Counted from the first letter of the stretch, positions 54,596 through 63,934 are shown. The stretch: 64,000 nt of DNA from Azorinus chamasolen (GCA_963576725.1 OY755240.1:14562378-14626377), one strand, 5' to 3'. The notes: generated by a model from the letters alone, not told the origin. Numbers and translations are program-made.

Positions 54596-54598
54596 TGA
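54596..54598 (+). other. In-frame TGA at the first Cys of the CxC motif
   Basis: Reads PIS-TGA-D-C-SISSF. The CxC motif between nuclease and RT characterises N-terminal-nuclease Penelope-like elements; its first Cys is replaced by TGA here. Confidence 0.7.
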
Positions 54599-54628
54599 GA
54601 TTGTAGCATTTCTAGCTTTTGCTATAAA

Positions 54629-54738
54629 TGGAAAAGTAGTAAAGTCAAGCAGGCAAAGCCACATGCAAGACGCAACCACCACCAAAACACCGATAGACAG
54701 CATGACACACACACACACACACACAACCACACACCCAA

Positions 54739-54790
<52 letters not shown>

Positions 54791-54892
54791 AATGAGCAAA
54801 GAAAACACCAAAAGACACACAAGAACCAGGGACAAACGTTCCACAACATGAACAAACCACAAGCACAAAGACGCAAGGCAAACAAAAGGAAA
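54629..54892 (-). mobile_element. Inverted pseudo-LTR fragment nested in the Naiad frame
   Basis: The reverse complement matches the right part of the 52347-52866 pseudo-LTR, from about the GTTTGCCTTGCGTC word to CTACTTTTCCA, including an expanded CA/GT run. It lies between SISSFCYK and PVGHVITG of the Naiad protein. GGAAA at both borders may be a target duplication. Length 264 nt, a multiple of three. Confidence 0.8.
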
Positions 54893-55225
54893 CCAGTTGG
54901 TCATGTCATTACTGGTAATTTTGATGTCATTAAGGATAAACGTCTCAGGACCCTCCTAACTAAAGGACCTAAATATAGATTACCTTCCCTTATTGATTTT
55001 GACGCTTGTCGAACTCATATTGCGGAAGCTATTCAAGAATTCTGCATCAAATGGTGTCGACGAGAACATGCTGATGTTAATGCCCTTTCGGATTGGAAGA
55101 AATGTATTTTCGATATTATTGATACGCGAATAACTTTTTACAAATCAAATTACCATCTTTTACCACCTCGACCTAGAGTTACATTTCGCTACTTGAAGAA
55201 AAACATTTCTAATTTTCATTCAGAT

Positions 55226-55228
55226 TAA
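55226..55228 (+). other. In-frame TAA in the RT N-terminal region
   Basis: HSD-TAA-VLVPADKAS. This is the only non-TGA stop in the frame and a genuine nonsense mutation. Confidence 0.75.
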
Positions 55229-55273
55229 GTTCTTGTTCCTGCTGACAAGGCATCAAACAATGTAATCATTATT

Positions 55274-55276
55274 TGA
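55274..55276 (+). other. Fourth in-frame TGA at a conserved Cys position
   Basis: PADKASNNVIII-TGA-RLYY. Relatives have Cys (often C-K/R-x-Y-Y) right after the hydrophobic strand. The reading frame is then cut by the insert at 55289. Confidence 0.65.
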
Positions 55277-55288
55277 AGATTGTATTAT

Positions 55289-55855
55289 AAGTACAAAAAT
55301 GAGTCATGCAGGAAACACCACATACAGAACAAACACTCGCCCGAACAGCAACACAAGGAAACAGCAAATGTACATAGGTAGAAAAAACAACAAGAGACTC
55401 ACAAAGACAAAACAAACATACAATAGGAGGAAGATGGAAGTACCGCCTTGGAACGGTCAGTGACAAAAGTCACCGGGGGTTTAAACCGGTTTATGGGCGC
55501 CCAACCTCACCCTTATTCCATCCCCATCCTAAAAGACAAACAGTGTAAATAAACGTATTCCCTCTCCGACTAATCTACAACAACCGCGACAGCAAAAACA
55601 GTGGTAAAGTGCATGTATAACAAAAAAACATTTTATTGGAAATACTGTATCCACCTATCGCTATTGTACTCAATGATTGAGCTGCAAACAGAGTAACTGT
55701 AGAAAAGTAATAAAGGGTACGACAAAAATGAAATAGTACAGATATCCGACGTTCTCCTTCCAATTCTGGATTTAAGAGGTCGCCTTCATAGAGTACTAAA
55801 CCTTTCTTGTCGGCGTACATGCAAAGAGGCCAGCGTGATTGCCAACTGTAAAAGG
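55289..55855 (-). mobile_element. 5'-truncated copy of a second Naiad subfamily, inverted
   Basis: The reverse complement begins in the C-terminal coding end (FTVGNHAGLFACTPTRKV, then TAG), aligned with FTVGSYASLFVCAMTGRG of the host element. It then runs through a 3' UTR and terminal region ending CTCATTTTTGTACTT. It shares the GGTTTAAACC...CCTTGGAACGG region with other copies but is clearly diverged from the 5' and 3' pseudo-LTRs. The 21786-22078 insert belongs to this same subfamily. It interrupts the host protein between RLYY and VDVLKKEL. Confidence 0.82.
55747..55802 (-). promoter_or_regulatory. SECIS-like motif in the nested inverted copy
   Basis: On the minus strand TAGTACTCTATGA (ATGA at 55789-55786) is followed by 12 nt and AAA (55773-55771), then GGAG. 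This is the same layout as 57309-57362, although the intervening 12 bases differ at several positions. Confidence 0.5.
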
Positions 55856-57308
55856 GTTGATGTTTTAAAGAAGGAGCTAACTGATTCAAAAACTTATATA
55901 ACAGTTCAAACACCTGAAAAAGATATAGTCTCGGAACATGTAAAAATGTGCAATAATTTTAAGTCTGGTCCTAACATAAAACAACATAAACTTTCTACTT
56001 TGTACTGGATTCCGAAACTACATAAAAACCCTTATAAGTCGCGTTTTATTGCCAACTCTAGCTGTTGTACCACTACTAAGTTATCTATACTTTTGACGTC
56101 CTGTCTTACTACGATCAAAGAACATGTTAAACGCTACTGTGATAAAATATATGAAAATTCTGGTATTAATGTTTTTTGGTCCATAACAAATTCAAATGAT
56201 GTTTTAACAAAACTTGAAAATGAACAGTATAACATTTCTTTACTGAGCTCTTATGATTTCTCTACACTCTATACTACTCTACCTCACCATCTTATAAAGG
56301 ATAAACTTATTAAATTAATAGCAAAAACCTTTGCCAGAGAAAACAAAATGTTCATTGCTTGTAATGTTCAACGTTCATTCTTTTCAAATTCAGAAGTTGA
56401 ACATTACACAATGTGGACTTGCCTTGATGTTTGTAGATCTCTTACCTTTCTTTTAGATAATATATTTGTGCGTTATGGGGATACCATATATCGTCAAGTT
56501 GTTGGTATACCCATGGGTACAAATTGTGCCCCTCTTGTTGCAGATTTGTTTTTGTATTGCTACGAGAGGGATTTTATGCTTAGCTTAAAACCTGATACAC
56601 AGACCGATATTGTTAATGCTTTTAATAAAACTTCAAGGTATTTAGACGATATTTTGAATTTAGATAATCCTTATTTTGATACTATGGTTTCTTCAATCTA
56701 CCCAAAAGAACTGTCTTTAAACAAAGCTAATCAATCTGACATTAATGCTTCATTTTTAGATTTGAATCTTTCAATTACAAATGATAAAGTTTCGTCCAAA
56801 GTATACGATAAAAGAGAAGATTTTAATTTTAAAATTGTTAATTATCCTTTTCTAGATGGGGATGTGCCACGTTCTACATCTTATGGGGTTTATATTTCTC
56901 AACTTATTAGGTTTGCCCGAGCCTGTTCTTTGCTTGAAGATTTTAACAGACGTAATTTAGTTATAACTGATAAACTTCTTAAGCAAGGTTACAGATATCA
57001 CAAACTTCGGAAAACCTTTTCTAAATTTTATTATCGAAATTTACCTCTCATTAGTAAATATAATTGCAATCTACGGACGTTACTGCGACAAGGCATTTCT
57101 CAACCAGAATTTTATGGGGATGTTATCTACAAACTTAGGAAAATTCGGGGTCATATCCATTTTCATGATTTGTTTATAAAAAGCATTAAAACATTTAAAA
57201 AGAAAGGTTATGATCCTATTATATTGCAACACACTGCATGTTTGGTTATCGACCCTTTTACAGTCGGTAGCTACGCTTCCCTCTTTGTTTGCGCGATGAC
57301 AGGCCGAG

Positions 57309-57362
57309 GGTAGTACTCTATGATGGTATACTCTTAAACTTGGATACAGGAGGAGCTTACCA
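57309..57362 (+). promoter_or_regulatory. Candidate SECIS element in the Naiad 3' UTR
   Basis: Starts at the stop codon. ATGA at 57320-57323, 12 nt, AAA at 57336-57338, then GGATACAG and GGAG near 57350-57355. CTCT before ATGA pairs with GGAG, and GTAT pairs with ATAC around the apical loop. The ATGA-to-AA spacing fits eukaryotic SECIS elements. The pairing I can draw by hand is imperfect. Confidence 0.5.
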
Positions 57363-57379
57363 GACTCATGTATTACTTT

Positions 57380-57897
57380 TTCCCTGTCGTGCCCTTAACG
57401 GCTTACCTGCAGGTGCTCTGTCTTCAGCAAAGTCATTGAGTACATATTTGACGGATTGTCACAGTTATTATGCTATGTTTTACATGTTGTCCTGTGTTCA
57501 CCGTCGTCTATGTTGTGGGTAAGTCCAGCGGGGATACCTTTATTTACAGTATTTGTAAAGCTAGGGTGACTTTGAGAGAAGTGTGAGGTTAGGACGTCCG
57601 TAAACCGGTTTAAACCCCCAGTGGTGTTTTTGCTGCTGACCGTGCCAAGGCGGTACTCTCTTTGTCACCCTTCCTTTTGTTTGCCTTGCGTCTTTGTGCT
57701 TGTGGTTTGTTCATGTTGTGGAACGTTTGTCCCTGGTTCTTGTGTGTCTTTTGGTGTTTTCTGTGTTCATTTCGTGTGTGTGTGTGTGCGTTTGGGTGTG
57801 TGGTTGTGTGTGTGTGTGTGTCATGCTGTCTATCGGTGTTTTGGTGGTGGTTGCGTCTTGCATGTGGCTTTGCCTGCTTGACTTTACTACTTTTCCA
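57380..57897 (+). repeat. 3' pseudo-LTR of the Naiad element
   Basis: 518 bp matching the 5' pseudo-LTR. It includes the GCCAAGGCGGTACTCTC block and a GT microsatellite, and ends CTACTTTTCCA directly before the 18-bp duplication. Confidence 0.88.
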
Positions 57898-57915
57898 ACT
57901 ATAAGATACTATACG
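57898..57915. repeat. 18-bp target-site duplication, right copy
   Basis: ACTATAAGATACTATACG, identical to 52329-52346. Confidence 0.9.
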
Positions 57916-58020
57916 CCTGACACGTAAATCAATAAATGATGAAATGTATATAAATTAAAAGATAAGAAAGTGCTTTGTCTCATTTTGTTTACCTTTCTGC
58001 CTTTTTGCTGTTAATGATTT

Positions 58021-58470
58021 TTATACGCCCGTTTAAAAAAACTGGACGTATTATGGAATGGCGCTGTCTGTCCGTCTGGTTGTCCGTCCGTCTGTAACAT
58101 CTCTTACTCAAGTTCCGCTTGGTGGATCCTTCTCAAATTTAGTCAAAATGTTTATCTAGACATGCTACAGTAGCCTGCTAAGTCCCGGTTTGTTTATCCA
58201 AGGTCAAGGTCACACAATTGGACTTAGAATTTGTGTTTAGCAAAAATGTTAACCGGTCTGTCTGTAACATCTCTAACTCAAGTCCCGCTTGGTGGATCCT
58301 TCCCAAATTTAACCAAAATGTTTATCTAGACATGCTACAGTAGCCTGCCAAGTCCTGGCTCATTTATCCAAGGTCTAGGTCGCTTAATTGGACTTAGAAT
58401 TTGCGTTTAGCATTTGCGTTAAGCAAAAATGCTGTAACCTCAATTTATGTGGAACAAGTCCACTTATTTA
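58021..58470. repeat. TTATACGCCC-ended repeat with two ~180-bp units
   Basis: GTCTGTAACATCTCTTACTC (58094) and GTCTGTAACATCTCTAACTC (about 58260) begin two direct units. Both hold GGTGGATCCTTC, AAAATGTTTATCTAGACATG and ATTGGACTTAGAATTTG. The terminus is the inverse of that at about 51150. Confidence 0.75.
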
Positions 58471-58860
58471 CATAACACTTTGTGATAAGGCTTTGAAACT
58501 TGGAACACTTGTTCACCGTCACAACCTACACCTGTAGGCAAGAGTAAATAACTCTGTCAAGCATTTTGACTGAATTATGCCCCTTTTTAACTTAGAATTT
58601 TTGGTTAAGGCTTTGTTAAAGTCCATTTATTTATATAACCCTTTGAGATAAAGCTTTTAACTTAGAACACTTGTTCACCGTCACAACCTTCACCCTGTTT
58701 GGATTCAGATCTAATACCAAGTAACTGTTTGACCTAAGTCTAAACTGTTTACAACTTGTGACAATTTTGCCTTAGGTCAAAATGCCTAAATCTGATCTTT
58801 TAGAAATTCAAATGATGACAAACCTGAAGCAGACGATATTACAGCATAATCCTTACAATG
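58471..58860. other. Gene-free stretch
   Basis: Weak internal duplication (AACTTGGAACACTTGTTCACC near 58497 and a similar run near 58660) and a partial H3 arm near 58700. Nothing coding. Confidence 0.5.
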
Positions 58861-58861
58861 C

Positions 58862-59057
58862 TGAGTGATTTTTCGTTTGCAACAATTGCCGTCTGCTTCA
58901 ATTCTTCAATAAACTTTCTTTCATTTTATGCAAAAATATGATCAAGATGACAAACAGTTTGGATCCTGATGAGACGCAGAAATATGTGGCCTCTCATCTG
59001 GATCCAAACTGTTTGCAAAGGTAATCACAGTTTCGCCGCTAGCGTGCAAAGAGTTAA
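58862..59057 (+). repeat. H3 hairpin MITE
   Basis: GCTGAGTGATTTTTCGTTTG at the left and CTAGCGTGCAAAGAGTTAA at the right. The core is GTTTGGATCCTGATGAGACG with GGCCTCTCATCTGGATCC. Confidence 0.7.
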
Positions 59058-59462
59058 ACGTATGACCTCGAGAGATTTTAGCATGATGTAACAGTTGCCC
59101 TGCACTACTGACCACCAGTGCTCTAACCTTTATACTGTAGCTTTTGATGTGAAGAACAGAAGAAGTCTATTTAACCCTTAATTTACCTCATATAAGCTTG
59201 TTTTCATGCCTCTGCAAACAGATTCGACCCAAATAAGACAGCTCGCTCCCATATGATCAGGGTCTACTCTGTTTGCTAATGGATCCAACTTCCATATCTC
59301 ATTATAAATATTTGGTAAGATTCCGGAACCGGATTGTAAGCCATGCACTGCACATGCGCGTATTCTCTTAGGGGGATTCCCGCTAGGTAGAGCTCGTGCA
59401 ATAGGGTTTTCCGCCATAGTTTGAGTCGCAATCCATTTTATAAGGATTTCGGCAAAAGCCGA

Positions 59463-59650
59463 AACCCTAAAAAGTAATGCTGAAATCTCCCATAGTAGCT
59501 CTCACCATTACTTTCGACCTGCATACATTTTAGTGATACATTTTTAGAACAATTCTGTACTGTAAATTTTGGAAGGACCGAAGTTTTAGTTCAAGTTATC
59601 CCGAACTCGAGTTTTTCGCGTTCGAGATATCGAAGTTCAACTGTACTGCT
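59463..59650. repeat. Partial H7 element
   Basis: AGTAATGCTGAAATCTCC...CATTACTTTCGACCTGCAT, then the right part CTTTTTCGCGTTCGAGATAT-type end with GAAGTTCAACTG. Confidence 0.7.
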
Positions 59651-59799
59651 GTCTGTAAAAGGTGTCGTTTACTACAAACATACAATAGAAGTCAGGCAGA
59701 AAATCTGGAAATGACACACGAAAGCACACAGCAGCTTCTGATGCAAACTTCATTTGTTTAATTTCCACTTTCTTCTTTCAATATATATTACCAAAGAAA

Positions 59800-59871
59800 C
59801 AAACAGTTTTGATATTGATGAGACGTCGAGGTATTCGGCGTCTCTTCTGGATTAAAACTGTTTTCACCGGT
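59800..59871 (+). repeat. H3 hairpin core that borders the minisatellite
   Basis: GTTTTGATATTGATGAGACG...GGCGTCTCTTCTGGATTA, then ACTGTTTTCACCGGTAATCA, which grades into the array. Confidence 0.75.
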
Positions 59872-60370
59872 AATCACAGATGCGACACAGACACCGGTAA
59901 ACACAGATGCGACACAGACACCGGTAAACACAGATACGACACAGACACCGGTACTCACAGATGCGACACAGACACCGGTAAAACAGATGCGACACAGACA
60001 CCGGTAAAACAGATGCGACACAGACACCGGTAATCACAGATGCGACACTGACACCGATAAACACAGATGCGACACAGACACCGGTAAAACAGATGCGACA
60101 GACACTGGTAAAACAGACCCGACACAGACACCGGTAAAACAGATGCGACACTGACACCGGTAATCACAGATGCGACACTGACACCGGTAAAACAGATGCG
60201 ACACTGACACCGGTAATCACAGATGCGACACTGACACCGGTAAAACAGATGCGACACTGACACCGGTAATCACAGATGCGACACTGACACCGGTAAAACA
60301 GATGTGACACAGACACCGGTAATCACAGATGCGACACAGACACCGGTAAAACAGATGCGACACTGACAGC
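59866..60370. repeat. ~26-bp minisatellite (CACCGGTAA...CAGATGCGACA)
   Basis: About 19 units of CACCGGTAATCACAGATGCG ACACWGA type, alternating a GTAATCA/GTAAACA form with a shorter GTAAAACAG form. Open in several frames on both strands because of the repeat; not coding. Confidence 0.92.
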
Positions 60371-60770
60371 AAAACAGTTAAAACAGGACGAACATAATAT
60401 AAATTCACGAACGATGCAGATACAAAGAACAAATACTCCGCTCTTTTGCATAGGAAATTTCTCGTAATCATGACAGTCAATATTATATTCATTGCTTGGG
60501 TATAATCTATTGTACTCTATAACTGTCAAGTAATGAATACAGTTAAATCCCTCTAAACAGGAATACTAATAAAGAATAATTTAGAGGACCTTTATGTACG
60601 CATTTCACCCTGCATTAAGCTGTCCACTGTTTCCAAGATCGATATTTATTCTAAATTGAACGCCGGGTTTAGAGCAGCTTTACTGTTTATACGTAATTGT
60701 TACTGTATGATATGTCTGTTTCACAATCATTATTTTTATATTGGTTAACAAACAAGCTTCATTGGATGCA

Positions 60771-60825
60771 TCATTTCCCACTCATAGCGTTTTCTGCCTG
60801 GATGTCGACGAGCTCTATGGTGAAT
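60771..60825 (-). CDS. MIF-family gene 2, exon 3
   Basis: On the minus strand the acceptor TGTCTTTCAG precedes 60825. One base completes a split Arg codon from exon 2. The exon reads FTIELVDIQAENAMSGK and ends in TGA at 60773-60771. Length (55 nt), phase and sequence match exon 3 of MIF gene 1 (FTIEFVDVKSVIAMDGK). A minus-strand AATAAA lies at 60650-60645. The open frame on the + strand here is only its shadow. Confidence 0.82.
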
Positions 60826-61138
60826 CTGAAAGACACAGACAATGCGAATTTACCCATTTGAATGACAAACTTTCAAAGCGGAGAAGGCCAAAACTGTTAC
60901 ATAGTACATTGTTTTCAGCATTAAACTTGAACATGAATGACTAAACCCGATAAAATGAATCTTCTCAGAGCCCTCTGATCTGGGTCGTCGCTCTTTACAA
61001 ATGACATTTAAGTGGTTTCCCAAATTCAAAGTGCGGATTCTTTCCTTGCAGTTTTATTTCTTTCTTTTTTCCAGATAAAGTTTGCATCCTGATTAAGTGT
61101 CGAGTTACATGGCTTCTCACATGAATCCAAATAAACTA

Positions 61139-61455
61139 CAGTTTATCTATCTCGAATTTCGAGGGGCCATAAAAATTACTTCGAGATAACAGAGCTTCGA
61201 GTTATCCGATTTCTAATCTGAACAATTTCTCAAGCCCACAACTTAATGCAGGGCTAAAGTAAAGCTAAAAGGTCCTGTAGGAGCTTTCAACATTACTTTA
61301 GACCTGCATTAAACTGCTACGTGTATTTCCATACATGCGTAGTGATACCTTTTAGAACAAATCTGTATTGTAAATTTTGCAAGGACCGAATGTTTACGAG
61401 TTATCACGAATTTTCGAGTTATTCGAGTTCGAGATATCGAAGTTCAACAGTTTTT
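61139..61455. repeat. H7 element, most complete uninterrupted copy
   Basis: Left end TATCTATCTCGAATTTCGAG and right end CGAGATATCGAAGTTCAAC. The central hairpin is CTTAATGCAGGGCTAAAGTA...AGGTCCTGTAGGAGCTTTCA...GACCTGCATTAAAC. Confidence 0.82.
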
Positions 61456-61614
61456 ACAAACGTTATCTCGGTGTCGCCATTGACATCAAAATAGTGTTTT
61501 CTCCATGAATATTCATGTAAGCATTGACATCATGAATATTAATTAGATTATTTTTTTTATTATAGTAACCGGTTTTAAATGTGCCGGCTCCCGGATCATC
61601 GCAAATTTATCAGC

Positions 61615-61765
61615 TTAACTCTTTCGCTGCCTATGTCGCATCTGTGATTACCGGCAAACAGCTTGGATCCTGATGAGACGCCGGGAAACAAACAATGAAT
61701 AAAAATGAAAATTGTAGCAGACGAGAACGTTTGCAGATGACAAAATTTTACAGCGAAATAGTTAA
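61615..61765 (-). repeat. H3 MITE with deleted hairpin arm
   Basis: TTAACTCTTTCGCTGCC at the left and ACAGCGAAATAGTTAA at the right. One hairpin arm (GGATCCTGATGAGACGCCGG) remains. Confidence 0.75.
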
Positions 61766-62053
61766 AATACACAGCGTGTAATGCAAAATCCGAACTACCA
61801 CATATTTCGGCAATGTTAGGAGAGCAATATTGTGCATAGCATACATTGCGTTCATCATCTGGTTCAATTCTAATATATACTTTATATCAACCCTTTCAAT
61901 GCAGGAAACGAGTGCAGTGTCATTTGCAAACAGTGTAGACCAAGACAAGGGGGGCACCTAGTGGAGCCCTTTGATCAGGATCTGCATTTGTAACCAAAGT
62001 GGTCCAGATGATGTGTAAATTAAAACATTTTCAACAACAAAAAAATCTTTATT

Positions 62054-62150
62054 TCTCCACCAAACCCTATATTGTGACCACTCTTTAGAATCGTCTCGAA
62101 GAGACAATTATAAAGAGTGGTCACAACATATGGGTTGGTGGAGAAATTGC
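62054..62150. repeat. H5 palindrome
   Basis: TTTCTCCACCAAACCCTATA...GAATCGTCTCGAAGAGACAA with the inverse ending GGTTGGTGGAGAAA. Confidence 0.88.
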
Positions 62151-62317
62151 GATTTTAGTTTTATCTGTTTTACGCAAGTTCATCTGTTAGCCTACTCTGT
62201 TAGATTTCTAAATCATTCAAACTCCTGTCGCGATTTTTTTTTATCCCTTCATTCTCTATTTACTCTATGAATAAAGAATGATTGACTATTCCACTCTGTT
62301 AATTTAGTTCTGAAAGT

Positions 62318-62376
62318 TTTGAATATCGCCATGGTGTCAGACAGGGTCGTCATTAGACACCATTCTTATTATTAAC
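62318..62376 (+). pseudogene. Short reverse transcriptase relic
   Basis: The + strand reads YRHGVRQGRH, a stop, then TPFLLLTR, resembling the GVRQGxxxSPxLF motif of LINE reverse transcriptases. No longer context remains. Confidence 0.4.
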
Positions 62377-62758
62377 TCGTTGCACGCTAAGAATTTTTTC
62401 GTCTGCAACAATTGTCGCCTGCTTCAATTCCTAAAATAAAATTTCTCTCGTTTCTTTGCAAAAATATGGCCAAAGTGTCAAATATCTTTGATCCTAATGA
62501 GACGCCTTATTCTGCTTACATAGGTCACGGTTTCACCGCTACCATACAGAGATAGTCACTAATCTCGGTCATACAAGAAGCTGGGAAACGAATACACATG
62601 TTAAGAAAGAATATGCTTGAGTCCCGGGGTTGAGACTTACCCCAGGACTGAGACTACATTAGTGATTCTCCCGTCCCCTAATGCCATTGGGAACGTTTTA
62701 CAAAAACGTGTTTGATTAAATTTATCGCAAGTTTAACATGAAACGATCACATTGTAAA

Positions 62759-62945
62759 TTTAACCATTTCCCTGTTCAATGTTCATATTAGAAATACATG
62801 TCACGTGACGGCGTAAACAGTAAAAAATCATAAGCGAACAGAGCAGATCCAGATTAGACGGCTCCTATAGGAGCCGTCTGATTATAGGAGCCGTCTGATC
62901 TGGGCCTACTCTGTTTGCAAAAGCGTGATAATATATTTAAATGAT
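62759..62945 (-). repeat. H1 MITE with a duplicated hairpin arm
   Basis: TTAACCATTTCCCTG at the left. The core reads GACGGCTCCTATAGGAGCC, GTCTGATT, then ATAGGAGCCGTCTGATCTGG: the second arm is present twice. Confidence 0.8.
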
Positions 62946-63084
62946 GGCACGGCTTTATTGTATCTAACATTTATTTTACCTTAGTCACCAGCTAAGACAT
63001 AATGCTTTGTTTTCATTTACACAATGACCCTTATATGGAAAAATAAGCAACGGTGTCTTAGACAAGGTGCTTAATTCAAATTTC

Positions 63085-63180
63085 TTCACCAAACCCTATG
63101 TTGTAACCACTCAATTTTTCGTCCAGAATAAAAACAATTCGAACGAGTGGCCACAGCATAGGAGCTTGAAGCAGACATAA
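63085..63180. repeat. H5 palindrome, diverged
   Basis: TTTCTTCACCAAACCCTATG...CCACTC at the left, GAGTGGCCACAGCATAGGAG at the right, with a changed centre. Confidence 0.65.
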
Positions 63181-63233
63181 CTAGGACGAAAAAAGAGGTA
63201 TTCTTAACGAAACAATTAATACAGCGGACCTAC

Positions 63234-63406
63234 CTGTTTTCTGGTATTTTTAATTCTTCTGTAAGGAAATTGAAGAACTCCTGAAAGTATTTGGGATTGG
63301 AGTCCGGCTTAAACACGGCGATGGAACGTATTTGTACTATCATAGCTGTGTCCGTACTTCCGCCTTTACAGATTCTGGCACCGGGAACCACGATTACAGA
63401 AATTCT
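63234..63406 (-). CDS. MIF-family gene 2, exon 2
   Basis: 173 nt on the minus strand, bounded by GGATCTTTCAG acceptor and GTAGGT donor. It reads RISVIVVPGARICKGGST and ends EELKIPENR with a split Arg codon. It is closely similar to MIF gene 1 exon 2 (VIVVPGARICKGGSTD identical). Like gene 1 it lacks the CxxC motif. Exon 1, with the catalytic Pro, would lie beyond 64000 if its intron is as long as in gene 1 (1553 nt); I found no trace of it in 63407-64000. Confidence 0.88.
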
Positions 63407-63520
63407 CTGAAAGATCCAAATATAATAATAATTAGTAATCATGTAAATCATATAAATTATGTTAAATATGTTAGAAGGTGTCTGTGCATGAGTTTAAGAT
63501 ACATTTGAGATATAATCTCT

Positions 63521-63722
63521 TTAATCCTTTCGCTGCCAACTCTGTCGTCTGCTAACTTTGTCGTCTGCTACAAATTTTCATTCTTTTGATTTTCTTTATT
63601 TTTGTTTCAAAAACATAGTAACAGTAGCAAACAGTTTGGATCCTGATGAGACGCCGAGTTACTCGGATCCAAACTGTTTGCATAGGTAATCACAGATCCG
63701 GCATTGGCAGCGAATGGGTTAA
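63521..63722 (+). repeat. H3 hairpin MITE
   Basis: TTAATCCTTTCGCTGCCA at the left and TTGGCAGCGAATGGGTTAA at the right. It has an internal deletion in the second arm (GTTACTCGGATCC). Confidence 0.85.
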
Positions 63723-63934
63723 TCCTTTACTCCATAAATGCGCCTACATGAACAGGCTTATCCAGATCAGAAGGCGGCGATCCGTCTGATCAGGGTCTGC
63801 TCTGTTTGTTTATGATATATTTCTGCCATGGCCAACATTTCCTGTGTCCATTTTCTATTATAACAATAAATCTAATTAATATTCATGATGTACTAATTAT
63901 TTCGTACATGAATATTCATAGGGTAAAGGATTAG
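63719..63934 (+). repeat. H1 hairpin MITE abutting the H3 copy
   Basis: Shares TTAA at 63719-63722 with the H3 element. TTAATCCTTTACTCC at the left and TAGGGTAAAGGATTA at the right, with a reduced core (CAGAAGGCGGCGATCC). Confidence 0.78.

Larger units (their letters stand above)
53291..57313 (+). pseudogene. Naiad polyprotein frame with TGA at conserved Cys positions
   Basis: ATG at 53291; all segments keep one frame to TAG at 57311-57313. Excluding the two nested inserts (264 and 567 nt, both multiples of three) it encodes about 1060 residues. A Cys-rich knuckle (CNSKRCMCC) precedes a GIY-YIG nuclease (NIIYVLT, then QYVGQTGRSLKTRFREH, with later His residues). Then come a basic linker, the CxC motif (PIS-TGA-DCSISSF), and the RT with PADKASNNV, YWIPKLHKNPYKSRFI, motif A YDFSTLYTTL, GIPMGTNCAPL and the catalytic YLDD near 56640. 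TGA codons at 53699, 53732, 54596 and 55274 each replace a family cysteine. A TAA at 55226 and the inserts make this copy inactive as it stands. Confidence 0.85.
52347..57897 (+). mobile_element. Naiad-type Penelope-like retroelement with N-terminal GIY-YIG
   Basis: 5.55 kb between 18-bp direct repeats. Layout: a 5' pseudo-LTR (52347-52866), a leader, one long frame 53291-57313, a short 3' UTR and a 3' pseudo-LTR (57380-57897). Domain order is GIY-YIG nuclease, CxC linker, then telomerase-related reverse transcriptase. This is the permuted order of the Naiad/Chlamys group and the opposite of canonical Penelope elements. Two further Penelope-like fragments are nested in inverse orientation (54629-54892 and 55289-55855). 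Such tandem and inverted nesting and pseudo-LTRs are known for this order. Four in-frame TGA and one TAA interrupt the frame. Confidence 0.88.
60826..63233 (-). other. Intron 2 of MIF gene 2
   Basis: 2408 nt between GTAGGT donor (from 63233) and the CTTTCAG acceptor. It contains an H7 element (61139-61455), an H3 (61615-61765), an H5 (62054-62150), an RT relic (62318-62376) and an H1 (62759-62945). Confidence 0.75.

Noticed and set aside
53699..55276. Reading the four TGAs as ordinary decay only
   Set aside because: Not excluded, but all four at conserved Cys together with a SECIS-like 3' motif makes recoding the better explanation for the family.
59866..60370. CRISPR-like regular repeats
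   Set aside because: Units are contiguous with no unique spacers, and the genome is eukaryotic; it is a minisatellite.
60741..60944. 67-codon + strand reading frame
   Set aside because: It lies opposite exon 3 of MIF gene 2. The minus-strand reading has splice signals and homology; the + frame has neither.
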